The position numbers were made by a program, and so were the translations under genes. Below the pieces are notes generated by a model, which was given only the letters and a program-made list of their open reading frames with translations, was not told where the DNA came from and made no database searches. From Paenibacillus mesophilus (lineage in GTDB: Bacteria; Bacillota; Bacilli; Paenibacillales; NBRC-103111), in NCBI RefSeq assembly GCF_005938385.1, contig NZ_VCRA01000041.1, positions 1 to 56,758 of the forward strand: a DNA stretch of 56,758 nt. Reading direction: 5' to 3'. This document shows, piece after piece, positions 7,911 to 17,321 of the stretch; position 1 is the stretch's first letter; each line of letters opens with the position of its first letter.

Positions 7911-9293
7911 TTGCGCAACGAGGAGAAAGAAAGCCGCAAAACATTTCATTCCAGGCTGAACCGAATGGTTGAAAAGTTGGAGAGGGACATTGCCGAAGGC
8001 GTGTACGGCGTAGGCGATCCTCTTCCTTCCGAAACCGCGCTGGCGGAACTATACAAGATGGGTCCGCGTTCGGTCCGTAAAGGCATCGATCTTCTGGTCG
8101 AACGGGGCATGGTCGTCAAAGAAAGGCGCGTAGGCGCGAAGGTAGTCAAAGCCCCCGAGCTTGCGCGGGTGACGCTGGTGATCGCCTGCTATGCGACGGT
8201 CGTCCACGACTTTGCGCTCGAGCCGTTGATCGCTGACTTTCAGGCGCAGCATCCGTCCATCAGCGTGAAGACGATATTGGTCAATACGGATCACTACTAT
8301 ATGTTCAGCCAAATGCTGGACAGCGGCGTTATCGACGCGGTGACGCTGAATCAGGATACGTTTCAGGACTTTGCGGTACAGGACAAGCTGTCTTTACTGG
8401 AGCCGCTGGAGGGCAATCTTCCGGGCGTTTACCGTTTTCTGGCGAATGTGTTTTCCGTCGGGGAACGGCGCTACGTGCAGCCCGTGACGTTTTCTCCTCT
8501 TATATTGTGCTACAACAAAGCCCATTTCCGCGAGAAGGGACTTCTGGAGCCGGACAGCACTTGGACGTGGGGCGATATGATCAAAAATGCGAGGCTCCTC
8601 ACTGGAAGCGATTCGTACGGGCTTTACTTCGATCCGTTGTCCATCAATATTTGGCCTGCCCTGCTCTTGCAGAACGGCGTGAAGTTCGAGCGGAGTGCCA
8701 ACGGCCGTTTCGAGATAAGCCCGGACGGGAAGTTTATGGAGTGCATGCGGTTTTACCGGGAAATCGTCGCGGATCCGTCCGTCTTTCCCCCGTCCTGGAA
8801 TGACAGGGAGATCGATTTTATCCAAAGGTTTAGAGAAGGACGCATTTCCATGACGGTCATCGGTTACAGTACCTTGACGCGGCTGAAAGGAAGCGGTATC
8901 GATTACGATATATCGCCGATGCCGTTTATTCATCATCCGCTGACCAACGCGATCTCGATCGGGGTAGGCGTCAATGGACAGTCCAGACATAAGGAAGCGG
9001 CCCGCACGTTCATGGAATATTTGCGATCGCCAAGAGCCCAGAGGCTGATCGGCTCCCGCTCTCTCAGCATCCCGGTCCATAAGGAAGTAGCCGACGAGAT
9101 CCGGCCGGATGACGGCGAGCGCCCTTCCCGCTACAACTTGTTCAAAGAAATTATGCCGTCCTTCCGGGTTCAGCAAGATTTGAATCTGGCCAACTGGCAG
9201 CTGCGAAAAATGTCCGGCCCGCTCCAGCTTTATTTGTCCGGCCAGATCGACGACATCGCTTTATGCGAGCGGCTTGAGCGCACCCTTTCCTAA
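7911..9293 (+). CDS. GntR winged-helix / solute-binding-protein fusion regulator
   Basis: A 460-residue cytoplasmic protein with no signal peptide. Residues about 12-80 form a GntR-family winged helix (LERDIAEGVYGVGDPLPSET, then SVRKGIDLLVERGMVV). From about residue 88 to the end it resembles a family 1 solute-binding protein: an FQAQHPSISVKTI strand, FSPLILCYNKAHFREKGL and WTWGDMIKNARLL. It is therefore best read as a one-component sensor in which an SBP-like clamshell replaces the usual GntR effector domain. The start is TTG at 7911 with CAGGAGAG at 7894-7901. It follows the SBP and beta-helix genes and probably controls them through the sites around the promoter at 4418. A paralogue with the same architecture is at 40802. 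The ligand is unknown. Confidence 0.85.
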   Translation: MRNEEKESRKTFHSRLNRMVEKLERDIAEGVYGVGDPLPSETALAELYKMGPRSVRKGIDLLVERGMVVKERRVGAKVVKAPELARVTLVIACYATVVHDFALEPLIADFQAQHPSISVKTILVNTDHYYMFSQMLDSGVIDAVTLNQDTFQDFAVQDKLSLLEPLEGNLPGVYRFLANVFSVGERRYVQPVTFSPLILCYNKAHFREKGLLEPDSTWTWGDMIKNARLLTGSDSYGLYFDPLSINIWPALLLQNGVKFERSANGRFEISPDGKFMECMRFYREIVADPSVFPPSWNDREIDFIQRFREGRISMTVIGYSTLTRLKGSGIDYDISPMPFIHHPLTNAISIGVGVNGQSRHKEAARTFMEYLRSPRAQRLIGSRSLSIPVHKEVADEIRPDDGERPSRYNLFKEIMPSFRVQQDLNLANWQLRKMSGPLQLYLSGQIDDIALCERLERTLS

Positions 9294-9305
9294 AAACGGA
9301 AACGG

Positions 9306-9333
9306 AAAAACTCCCTCGGGCGGGGGAGTTTTT
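9306..9333 (+). terminator. Intrinsic terminator after GntR-SBP gene
   Basis: AAAAACTCCC pairs with GGGAGTTTTT around an eight-base loop. The A- and T-rich flanks mean it could work on both strands; the SGNH hydrolase gene converges from the other side. Confidence 0.85.
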
Positions 9334-9437
9334 GTTTGTCCGGAAGCCGTCATCGAAATAAGAGGGGTTTGCTCCAAAAGACCGTTAATCAGCTGCGCAC
9401 TTCCGGCCCGAACGCGCGCAGCCGCCCCTTTCTTCCA

Positions 9438-10571
9438 CTACTCCAAAATAAACCCCTTGAAATCCGCCCTCGCCGACTCGCCCGTGAATACTTCCAGCTT
9501 GTACAGCCCGATGTCGATCTGTTCCAGCACGGTTTCCGGTCCGGTTAAAGCTTTGCGCACTCCGTTCACCCGGACGTAAGTGCCGGCGGACTCCGACTTA
9601 TAAGCTTTCAAGGTCAGCTTCTTCTTGGAGCTGACGAACACCCAGGCGGACATGATGCCGATGTCGGCTGCGTCGGCTTTCGCATAATCGACATACACCT
9701 TGAAGCAATCCGTCGGCGATTCCGGCATCGTCAGCCAATCTTCCGGCACGCAATCGAACACCTGCTGGCTCGAATAGTCGATTTTGGCATAGCCGTCCAC
9801 TACGATCGTCCGGGGAGAGAACCGCGAGAAAATATATTCCGCTTCCGCCTTATGGCCGATATTTCCGAAATGCAGCCTGTCCGAGATAATGGTTCGCGCC
9901 GGGACCGAGGAGTACAACAGGAACATCTCGGTGAACTTGTTCAGATCGATAAGCTGAAGGCCGTATTGATCGGCCAGCTCCCGCTTGACTTCGTTCGCGA
10001 CGGAATAAATATGCTCGCTCGTTCTCATCGGATACGTCTCGGCATATTGGGTCAATACGCCCGGCTCCACGGTCGCTTGGGTCGTAAGGAGAAACGGCTG
10101 GATGCCTCCGGAATAGCACCATTCGATCATCTGTTTGACCGATGCCTTGAAGCTGTCCCGGTATGCTTTCTCGTTCGGGAATCCGAGCCGGTCGTTGATG
10201 CCGAAGCCGATCCCGATCATCTTGACGTCGTTGTAGGCGGAAGCTTCGCCGAACTCCTGGTCCAGGACCGTAACGGCCCAACGGGCGACTTGACCGCTGA
10301 ATCCCGCATTGTAAATCCGCAGCGCGGGATTGTTCGTAGCTTGCCGCAGCAAACGCTCCAATACGTTCGAGAACGCGTTGGGCGACAGGTTGTCGGTACC
10401 GAGCGTATTGCGCACCCATTCCGTCGTGTTCGCCCCATCGAACGTACTGTCTCCGAAGAAAGCGACGGGAAACTTGTTTCCCGCAAGCCATTCCGTCCAG
10501 GCGTCGTTAAACGTATATAATCTTTCGCGTATTAAACTATTGTCTGCCCCCGAAGCTTGTTTCGTTTCCAC
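9438..10571 (-). CDS. SGNH/GDSL-family hydrolase (rhamnogalacturonan acetylesterase-like)
   Basis: A 377-residue hydrolase of the SGNH superfamily, which removes acetyl or acyl groups from carbohydrates. All four blocks are visible: FFGDST with Ser42, NAGFSG with Gly93, GFGIND with Asn126, and DRLHFGNIGH with Asp231 and His234. A C-terminal beta-rich domain of about 130 residues follows and may bind carbohydrate. No signal peptide is seen, so the enzyme appears intracellular and would act on imported, acetylated oligosaccharides. The start is GTG at 10571, with GGGAGGT eight bases upstream; an ATG does not fit better. It is downstream of, and on the same strand as, the AraC regulator at 10648, and may share its transcript. 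Confidence 0.87.
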   Translation of the reverse strand: METKQASGADNSLIRERLYTFNDAWTEWLAGNKFPVAFFGDSTFDGANTTEWVRNTLGTDNLSPNAFSNVLERLLRQATNNPALRIYNAGFSGQVARWAVTVLDQEFGEASAYNDVKMIGIGFGINDRLGFPNEKAYRDSFKASVKQMIEWCYSGGIQPFLLTTQATVEPGVLTQYAETYPMRTSEHIYSVANEVKRELADQYGLQLIDLNKFTEMFLLYSSVPARTIISDRLHFGNIGHKAEAEYIFSRFSPRTIVVDGYAKIDYSSQQVFDCVPEDWLTMPESPTDCFKVYVDYAKADAADIGIMSAWVFVSSKKKLTLKAYKSESAGTYVRVNGVRKALTGPETVLEQIDIGLYKLEVFTGESARADFKGFILE

Positions 10572-10647
10572 TTGCCGGCACCTCCCGAATTGACTTGCTC
10601 AAACCAACATATTACATGAGATGAATCGTTAATGCTATAACGGATGT

Positions 10648-11424
10648 TCACGAAGAGCTGTACAGCGTGTTGCTGTAGCGGTTTTGCCGGAAGGAGAGGG
10701 GCGTTTCGCGCAGCTCCCGCTTGAAAATCGTGCAAAATTGGGCGTCATTGGAGAAGCCGCACTCGGTCGTGATGGACGTAATCGGCAAATCGGTATAGCG
10801 AAGCAGGCTGCGCGCATGCTCCAGCCTTTTGCCGATCAAATATTGGATCGGAGAAAGGCCGAACTGCGTTTTGAACATATGCCGGAAGTGATGGTAGCTG
10901 TAGCCCGACAAGGCGGCAAGCTCCTTGACCGATATTTTCTGATTGAAGTTCTCGTCCATATAAGTCCGGGTATAGTGCAAATGATCGTCCGCAGAGACGG
11001 TCTCGGACGAAGCGACGGCACGGAGATGCTCGATGACGATTTCGCTGATGCGCAGCTTGAGCAGTTGATCGTAATAGGCATCTTTCTCCTGCATTTCCGC
11101 CATGATGTCCAGAAGCATGCCGAGGATCGGGGAAGAGGGGGAATCCCGGAACAGCCCCTGCTGCAAGGAGGGCACATCCCGGCCGGTGAGACTGAAGCCG
11201 ATGCACAATACTTCGGTATCCTCGTCCCGGTATTCATCGTGCGGCGTGCTTGGCGGAATAACGGCATACGTGTTGGTTCCATAGCGGTATTCGGTGCCGT
11301 CCACGCGGGTCAAGCCCTCTCCCGAGGCGTAATAGACGATCTCGCAGCAGCGATGCTGATGCAGACGCATATAAGTGCGGGCAGTCCGTGACCTTCTGAA
11401 CATAAAATCGATCTGGGCCAGCAT
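10648..11424 (-). CDS. AraC-family transcriptional regulator
   Basis: A 258-residue regulator. Residues about 1-140 form a cupin-like sensor domain (RLHQHRCCEIVYYASGEG, VIPPSTPHDEY). The C-terminal 100 residues contain the paired helix-turn-helix region (SVKELAALSGYSYHHFRHMF and ECGFSNDAQFCTIFKRE). The ribosome binding site AGGAGGAG lies directly upstream of the ATG at 11424. It is divergent from the SBP at 11787, and the SGNH esterase follows on its own strand. It is the obvious candidate controller of that SBP / sialidase-like gene set; the inducing sugar is unknown. Confidence 0.9.
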   Translation of the reverse strand: MLAQIDFMFRRSRTARTYMRLHQHRCCEIVYYASGEGLTRVDGTEYRYGTNTYAVIPPSTPHDEYRDEDTEVLCIGFSLTGRDVPSLQQGLFRDSPSSPILGMLLDIMAEMQEKDAYYDQLLKLRISEIVIEHLRAVASSETVSADDHLHYTRTYMDENFNQKISVKELAALSGYSYHHFRHMFKTQFGLSPIQYLIGKRLEHARSLLRYTDLPITSITTECGFSNDAQFCTIFKRELRETPLSFRQNRYSNTLYSSS

Positions 11425-11786
11425 GAATGCTCCTCCTCTTCGTCATGCATGATGGGTGCCGCATGTGTTCCGTTAAGATCATTATATTCGCCGAAACCGT
11501 CCGATCAAGCATTTATTTGGACCGTCCGCCCCCTCGGCGCAGAAAAGCCAAATCGTATAATGATACCGCCGAAACATGAAAGTTTGAGCTGCCGCAGCGC
11601 GGTAGAATGGGCTTGAAATAAGGCGTGGCACTCCACAAGGAAGAGGTGGCCGAAGAGATAAGAGATGCAAGCGGGTCAAGTATTTCACTATTTTTGAAGA
11701 ACGTTGTTATGCAATGAGGAACGATAAGCGGCATGAATGGTATTCACGATTCAAAGCTCATCAAAAGGCTAGGGGGGGAAATCCGT
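11425..11786. other. Divergent intergenic region, AraC / SBP
   Basis: A gap of about 360 bp between the AraC gene (minus strand) and the SBP gene (plus strand). A TATAAT occurs at 11556-11561 but without a recognisable -35 at the right distance. No gene, hairpin or clear operator was found. AraC binding sites would be expected here but cannot be recognised by eye. Confidence 0.4.
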
Positions 11787-13084
11787 ATGCGGAGATTGGG
11801 AATAGTTTCGCTCTTTACCGTGTTATTCATAACCGGATGCGGCGGAACGGGCGGCAAAAGCACCGGGAACGGAGCCGGAACGACGGCGGATCAGCCGGTT
11901 ACGCTATCCGTGTTCTTTAAATGCTTCCAAGTTACCGACGAGGAATTCGCGAAGTTTTACGTCAATCCGACGAAGAAGAAATATCCGAACATCACGTTGC
12001 AGAACGTGGCGTGCACCGGACCGAATCAATATAAAGATATGATCGTGACGAACAGCCTGCCTGACATTATCGTGGACGGGGTTACGAATTTGCGCGATCT
12101 GATCGATGTGGACATTCCGGCGGATTTGAACGAGCTCGTCAAGCAGCACAAGTTCGATATCGCCTCGATGAACAAGCAATCGATCCAATTCGTGAAAAAT
12201 TTCGCCAAGAACGGCGAGCTGTACAGTTTGCCGATCACGCTCAATACGTTCGCCACCTACTACAACAAAGACATTTTCGACATATTGGGCGTGCCGTATC
12301 CGAAGGACGGGATGACGTGGGACGACTACGTGGGGCTGGCCAGGAAGCTGACCGTCCAGAAGGACGGGGTCCAGTATCTCGGACTGCAGATGGGCGCGTT
12401 TAACCGCTTACCCTCCCAGCTTTCGCTGCCGTATGTCGATGCAGGGTCGAACAAAGCGACGATTCAGAGCGACGGCTGGAGGAATGTGTTCGAAACGTGG
12501 AAGACGATCCACGACATACCGGGCAACAGGACGCCGGAAGCGAAAAATTTGTATTCCGGCCGCAACCGGTTCGTCCAGGACAAAAATGTGGCGATGTTCC
12601 CCGATATCGCCATGCCGGAAGGCAACTTGACCGATTATGAGAAGACCGGCGGCAAATGGGACATCGCTTCGTTCCCGGCGTTCAAGGACAAGGCCAAAGT
12701 CGGAGTCGGCGTGTTCGCCAACGGCATGGTGATCCCGAAGACGGGCAAAAACAAAGATGCGGCGTTCCGCGTCATCGCCAATTTGCTGTCCGATGACGCC
12801 CAAACCGAGGCGGCCAAAAACGGATGGATGCCGATTCTCGACAAAGCCGAAGTGCAGAAGCATCTGCTGGAAAACTCCACCCTGTACAAAGGGAAAATAT
12901 TAAGGCGTTCTATTATAACGACTTGGCCGCGCCTTATCCGATGACCAAGTACGATTCGATCGCATCGGGCAAATATACCGAGGCTTTGCGCCAATACGTG
13001 TACGGCTCCAAAGATTTGAATACGACGCTTCGCGAGGCGGAAGAAGCGACCAACAAGGCGATAGAAGCGGAAAAAGCCAAATAG
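11787..13084 (+). pseudogene. Solute-binding lipoprotein gene broken by a single-base frameshift
   Basis: A family 1 SBP with lipobox FITGC, KKYPNITLQNV, YYNKDIFDILGVPYPKDG and the C-terminal LNTTLREAEEATNKAIE. The start at 11787 has AGGGGGGGA upstream and opens a proper signal peptide; the frame is open from 11733. The main frame ends at 12944 in an unrelated tail. At about 12893-12898 the GGGAAAATATTAAG sequence needs one more A to read GKNIKAF, which restores the frame to 13084 and matches the LYKGKN motif of the sister protein at 39272. Either the gene has recently lost its last 60 residues or a homopolymer sequencing error is present. The sialidase-like gene follows 23 bp later. Confidence 0.85.
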
Positions 13085-13107
13085 GTTAGAAACGGAGGGC
13101 GAGCATC

Positions 13108-15669
13108 ATGATTCGCACGCGATTCAAATGGCTGACCATTATCGTTGTTTGGGGGATGATCTTCATGGCCGTTCCCGTCGCGAAGACGGAGAAATATCAA
13201 GCTGCCGCGGCGGCGGCCGCCGATACGGGTTACACCCGGTCGCTCGTTTCCGAAGTGAAGTTCATCGAGGCGTCCGAGCAGAGTTATGTCGCTTCCCCGA
13301 GTCTGGTCCGGTTGGACGACGGCACGCTGCTCGTCTCGCACGACTATTTCGGCCCGAATTCCCCGAAGAAGACGACGTCCGTATACCGCTCCAGCGACAA
13401 CGGAGCGACATGGACTGCCGCCGCCACGCTGAGCGGCATCATGTGGGCGACGCTGTTCAAGCACGAAGACGCCGTATATTTGCTCGGTACTTCGGGGCCG
13501 ATGGAATCGATCGTAATCCGCAAAAGCACGGACGGGGGAACCACATGGACCGTATCGTCCGATGAGAACAGCGGGCTGTTGTTTCCGGGCGGAGCGAACT
13601 TGCCGTCGGCGTATCATACGGCCCCGACTCCTGTGCTGAAGGCGAACGGGCGGATCTATAAAGCTTTTGAGAGCAACAATCCGTACGTATGGCCGGAAAA
13701 TTTCAAAGCGCTCGTCATTTCCGCGCCGGACGACGCCGATCTGCTCCGCGCAGACAATTGGACGATCACGAATGAAATCGCTTACAACCCATCGTGGACT
13801 CCGTCGTCATGGGGCAGTACGGACCCCGGATGGCTGGAAGGGAATACCATCCTCGCGCCGAACGGGGAAATATGGGACGTGCTGCGTTTCAACTCCGCTC
13901 CGATGGTGGACAAGGCGGCCATAGTCAAAGTGTCCGCGGACAACGGCGGCGTCTCGTTCGACCCGGCGACCGGATTCATCGATTTTCCCGGAGGGATGAG
14001 CAAGTTCAGCATCCGGTATGATGAAGCAAGCGGACTCTATTTGTCGCTCGTCAACAACAGTACGTACCCGTCCAAGCCGAGACAGCGAAACGTGCTTTCC
14101 TTGTACGCCTCCTCCGATTTGCGGAAGTGGGATTATGTACGGACACTGATTACGGACGATTCCGGACTTTCCATGCTCGATTCGATCGACAAGATCGGCT
14201 TCCAATATGTCGATTGGCAAATCGACGGCAACGAAATCCTCTTCCTGTCCAGAACTTCGTACGGCGGGGCGGACGATTACCACAACAGCAATCGGATTAC
14301 GTTTCACCGGCTGCACGATTTCCGGAGCTATCTCGATTCGCCGAAAGGCTATTGGAAGTTCGATGAGACAAGCGGCTCGTCGGCAGCCGACAGCTCGGTC
14401 TTCGGCAACGTGTACGGAACTGTACATGCTTCGGTGTATGGAGCCTTGTGGTCGCAAGGCTATATCGGCGGCGCTCTGACATTCGATGGGGTCGATGATT
14501 ACGTCGATCTGGGGAGTGACATGGCGGCGCGGCTGGACGGTTCTACGGCCATCACGATTGCCGGTTGGCTGAATGCGGCATCCTTGTCTGGGTCCGGTCA
14601 AGACGGAAATTGGCTGTTCGGCGTTCCGGCCGGCTCCGGCATGACCGGGGCGGAGCTGCTCATGCACGGCAGCCATCTCCGGGTCGGCGGCAGAAGCAAG
14701 CCCGGCGAAACGTACCGGTACAAAGATTTCCCGTTCCCCTCCGTCGGCGAATGGCATCATGCGGCTGCCGTTCTGGACTTCGGAAAAGATGAAATCCGGT
14801 TGTTCCTTGACGGCGTCGAACAGGTGCCGGTGCAGAACGGACAGACCAAATTCCAGTCTTCCGTCTATCGTCCCGTTTCTTCGCCGAATTCCGCCACGAT
14901 AGGTCGCAGCCCGGCGGGCGGCGGTTATTTTCACGGCATGCTGGATGAAATCAAGGTGTACGGGAAAGCGCTGGCACCTGGAGAAATCGTCAGCTTGGCC
15001 TACGACGGTCTGGAGGGCTACTGGACATTCGACGAGTCGGGCGGGACGTCGGCCATGGACGTTTCCCGATACGGCAGAGGCGCCAAGATCATGGGTGCTG
15101 TCCGCGAGGCGGATGGGGGCGGGATTCGACTGGACGGGACGGTCGATCATGTGGACTTGGGCTATGACATCGGCATGGCGCTAAGAGGTGCTCCGGGAAT
15201 TACAGTGGCCGGCTGGGTCGAAGCCCGCGCGATTGCCAATTCAACGGCGCATTGGCTGTTCGGCACGAGAATCCACGGCAGTACGGCCGGCGCGGAAGTG
15301 CTCGTTTACGGCAACGCCATCCGGGTCGCGGGGAGAAGCGTCTCTTCGGACAGTTACCGCTACAAAGAGTTCGCTTATCCTGCGGGAGAGGAACGGCACC
15401 ATATCGTCGCGATCCTCGATTATGCGGGCAACCGGATCGCCTTGTACGTAGACGGTGTGGAACAGGCGCCTACGGGCGGCACCGTCAATTTCAACAGCCG
15501 CGCTTACGAGCGGATGCTCCCGGCGCAAAGAGACTCCATCGGCAAAAATCCGGCCGGGACGGATACGGGGTTCCTGGCGGGGACGATCGACAACTTGATG
15601 ATTTTCTCCAAACCGTTAACGGCTGCGCAGGTCGGGCACCTATATCGGCAGCAGATGGCGGAGCAGTGA
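13108..15669 (+). CDS. Secreted sialidase-like beta-propeller protein with two LamG domains
   Basis: An 853-residue exported protein with an N-terminal signal peptide (hydrophobic stretch in residues 8-26). Residues about 50-400 resemble a sialidase / BNR-repeat six-bladed propeller, with Asp-box-type repeats SSDNGATWT and STDGGTTWT. Two concanavalin-like LamG domains follow, at roughly 410-610 (opening KGYWKFDETSG) and 625-845 (opening EGYWTFDESGG). LamG domains of this type bind glycans. A glycoside hydrolase or lyase acting on a complex polysaccharide is likely, but the sialidase arginine triad was not confirmed, so the substrate stays open. It lies 23 bp after the SBP and probably shares its transcript; a terminator follows. 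Confidence 0.75.
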   Translation: MIRTRFKWLTIIVVWGMIFMAVPVAKTEKYQAAAAAAADTGYTRSLVSEVKFIEASEQSYVASPSLVRLDDGTLLVSHDYFGPNSPKKTTSVYRSSDNGATWTAAATLSGIMWATLFKHEDAVYLLGTSGPMESIVIRKSTDGGTTWTVSSDENSGLLFPGGANLPSAYHTAPTPVLKANGRIYKAFESNNPYVWPENFKALVISAPDDADLLRADNWTITNEIAYNPSWTPSSWGSTDPGWLEGNTILAPNGEIWDVLRFNSAPMVDKAAIVKVSADNGGVSFDPATGFIDFPGGMSKFSIRYDEASGLYLSLVNNSTYPSKPRQRNVLSLYASSDLRKWDYVRTLITDDSGLSMLDSIDKIGFQYVDWQIDGNEILFLSRTSYGGADDYHNSNRITFHRLHDFRSYLDSPKGYWKFDETSGSSAADSSVFGNVYGTVHASVYGALWSQGYIGGALTFDGVDDYVDLGSDMAARLDGSTAITIAGWLNAASLSGSGQDGNWLFGVPAGSGMTGAELLMHGSHLRVGGRSKPGETYRYKDFPFPSVGEWHHAAAVLDFGKDEIRLFLDGVEQVPVQNGQTKFQSSVYRPVSSPNSATIGRSPAGGGYFHGMLDEIKVYGKALAPGEIVSLAYDGLEGYWTFDESGGTSAMDVSRYGRGAKIMGAVREADGGGIRLDGTVDHVDLGYDIGMALRGAPGITVAGWVEARAIANSTAHWLFGTRIHGSTAGAEVLVYGNAIRVAGRSVSSDSYRYKEFAYPAGEERHHIVAILDYAGNRIALYVDGVEQAPTGGTVNFNSRAYERMLPAQRDSIGKNPAGTDTGFLAGTIDNLMIFSKPLTAAQVGHLYRQQMAEQ

Positions 15670-15678
15670 CGATTGAAC

Positions 15679-15719
15679 AACGGCTCTATGTCGCGAATGA
15701 TGCGAACGGAGCCGTTTTT
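15679..15719 (+). terminator. Intrinsic terminator after sialidase-like gene
   Basis: An 8-bp stem, AACGGCTC with GAGCCGTT, has a 22-base loop and leads into five T residues. Confidence 0.7.
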
Positions 15720-15878
15720 CTTGTGGGATTTCGGATCCGAATGAGCCCGTTATGCACGCAAAGTGTTTCCGTTTTACTTGAATATGGAGCCTCAGAATGA
15801 TATGTATGAATAGATGACTTGGGGTGAATGCGGTTACAACCTATGTTGATGCGGGAACTAAATCGAAGAGGTGAGACT

Positions 15879-16751
15879 GTGAAAATCGGATTAAGCTCGT
15901 ACAGCTTGCTGAACGCTTTGAAGTCGGGAGAAATGGACATATTGGACGCGATCCAATGGGTTGCGGACAACGGCGGAGAGCATATGGAGTTTGTTCCTTA
16001 CGGTTATACGTTGGTGGACAATCCCGCGTTGACGGATGAGGTGCGTGAGAAGGCGCGCTCAGTCGGCATCGAACTATCGAACTATTCGATGCCGGCCAAT
16101 TTCGTACAAGAAACCGAAGAAGCATTCGAGGAAGAAATGAACCGGATGAAGCAGCATGTCGATCTTGTTCATCGTTTGGGCATGAAGCATATGCGCCATG
16201 ACGTGACCGCTTTTACGATACCGCCGGAAAAGATGACGATCGCCTGGTTTGAGGAAAGCTTGCCGCTCATCGTCAGAGGCAGCCGGATCGTTGCGGATTA
16301 TGCCCGCCAGTATGGAATCACAACGACGATTGAAAATCACGGCTTCAGCGTTCAAGCCAGCGATCGCGTACAACGCGTACTGCAGGCCGTGGACCGTCCG
16401 AATTTCAAGACTACACTCGACATCGGCAATTTCATGTGTGTGGACGAGAATCCGATCATCGGGGTCATGAAAAACTTGCCGTACGCCTCTCTCATTCATT
16501 TCAAAGATTTTTACTTTCGCCCGTACGATCAATATCCGGGAGAGGGCGTTTGGTTTAAAACCGCGCACGGCAACTACTTGCGCGGCGCCATTATCGGCCA
16601 TGGCGATATCGATATTCGAAGAATCGTAAAGCTCGTAAAAAGCTCGGGATACGACGGGTATATTACGGTGGAATTCGAGGGGATGGAGGAATGCAAATCG
16701 GCCTCCCGAATCGCCATGCAAAATTTGCGCCGGCTTTGGGAAGAAGCCTGA
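15879..16751 (+). CDS. Sugar phosphate isomerase/epimerase-like TIM-barrel protein
   Basis: A 290-residue protein of the xylose-isomerase-like TIM-barrel family, which interconverts sugars or sugar acids using a divalent metal. Likely metal ligands lie in GGEHMEFVP, ENHGF, TTLDIGNFM, HFKDFYFR and the final VEFEGME. The start is GTG at 15879, chosen because AGAGGTGA lies just upstream and the protein then begins VKIGLSSYS, the usual first strand. An in-frame ATG at 15828 would add an unlikely tail. It follows the sialidase-like gene after a terminator. It probably processes the imported sugar inside the cell; the precise reaction is not predictable. Confidence 0.8.
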   Translation: MKIGLSSYSLLNALKSGEMDILDAIQWVADNGGEHMEFVPYGYTLVDNPALTDEVREKARSVGIELSNYSMPANFVQETEEAFEEEMNRMKQHVDLVHRLGMKHMRHDVTAFTIPPEKMTIAWFEESLPLIVRGSRIVADYARQYGITTTIENHGFSVQASDRVQRVLQAVDRPNFKTTLDIGNFMCVDENPIIGVMKNLPYASLIHFKDFYFRPYDQYPGEGVWFKTAHGNYLRGAIIGHGDIDIRRIVKLVKSSGYDGYITVEFEGMEECKSASRIAMQNLRRLWEEA

Positions 16752-16803
16752 ACGGCTGCCATCGGAGCTTAAAAGGAAATGCCATATCCATTTTGATCCG
16801 GCA

Positions 16804-16833
16804 TGTCGATTTAGCGGACTTTCATTCGTCGTC
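16804..16833 (+). promoter_or_regulatory. ECF42-type promoter 1 (sigma factor operon)
   Basis: TGTCGA at 16804-16809 and CGTCGTC from 16827 are separated by 17 nt. The same pair with identical spacing occurs at 18676 and 19233, each upstream of genes in this locus. TGTCGA in the -35 is what is described for ECF42 sigma factors. This site precedes the YciI-sigma operon, implying autoregulation. Confidence 0.8.
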
Positions 16834-16886
16834 CATATGGAGGCAGCATAACGGTCTCCAATACTCAATCAGGAGGAGTCAATCCA

Positions 16887-17321
16887 ATGAGGTTTATGAT
16901 GATTGTCAAGGCTACCCAAGATTCGGAGGCGGGCGTAGGGCCCAGCGAAGAGCTGTTCGCGGCGATGATGCGGTACAACGAGGAGCTGGCCAAGGCCGGG
17001 GTGCTGCTCGCGGCCGACGGGCTCCATCCGAGCTCGAACGGCATCCGGATCTCCTATCCCGAACCGGGCGGCAAGCCGAAGGTCGTCGACGGCCCTTTCA
17101 CCGAGTCGAAAGAGATTATCGCCGGCTATACGCTGATCGAGGTCAAATCGAGAGAAGAAGCGATCGAGTGGGCCATGCGCATGCCGGATCCGCACGGCTT
17201 CGGCGAAGGCCAAATCGAGCTGAGGCAAGTGTTCGAGGCGCCCGAATTGACGCACAATCCTGAATTGATCGCGAAGGAGGCCGAGCTGCGCAAACAGATG
17301 GAGAGGCTGAATAAATCGTGA
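16887..17321 (+). CDS. YciI/DGPF-family protein, partner of ECF42 sigma factor
   Basis: A 144-residue small cytoplasmic protein of the YciI-like family. The DGPF signature is visible in KVVDGPFTESKE (about residues 71-82), followed by IIAGYTLIEVKSREEA and MPDPHGFGEG. Proteins of this type are the conserved genomic neighbours of ECF42 sigma factors; their biochemical role is not established. A GGAGGAG site precedes the ATG. The stop overlaps the sigma factor GTG start by four bases (17318-17321), so translation is probably coupled. It is nearly superimposable on the paralogue at 18780. Confidence 0.92.
   Translation: MRFMMIVKATQDSEAGVGPSEELFAAMMRYNEELAKAGVLLAADGLHPSSNGIRISYPEPGGKPKVVDGPFTESKEIIAGYTLIEVKSREEAIEWAMRMPDPHGFGEGQIELRQVFEAPELTHNPELIAKEAELRKQMERLNKS

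Noticed and set aside
6537..7949. 470-codon minus-strand open frame
   Set aside because: It lies opposite the beta-helix gene, which has a Tat signal, a ribosome binding site and a terminator. The antisense translation is low complexity, rich in R, P and D.
13807..15150. 447-codon minus-strand open frame
   Set aside because: Antisense to the LamG domains of the sialidase-like gene; no start signal or recognisable domain.
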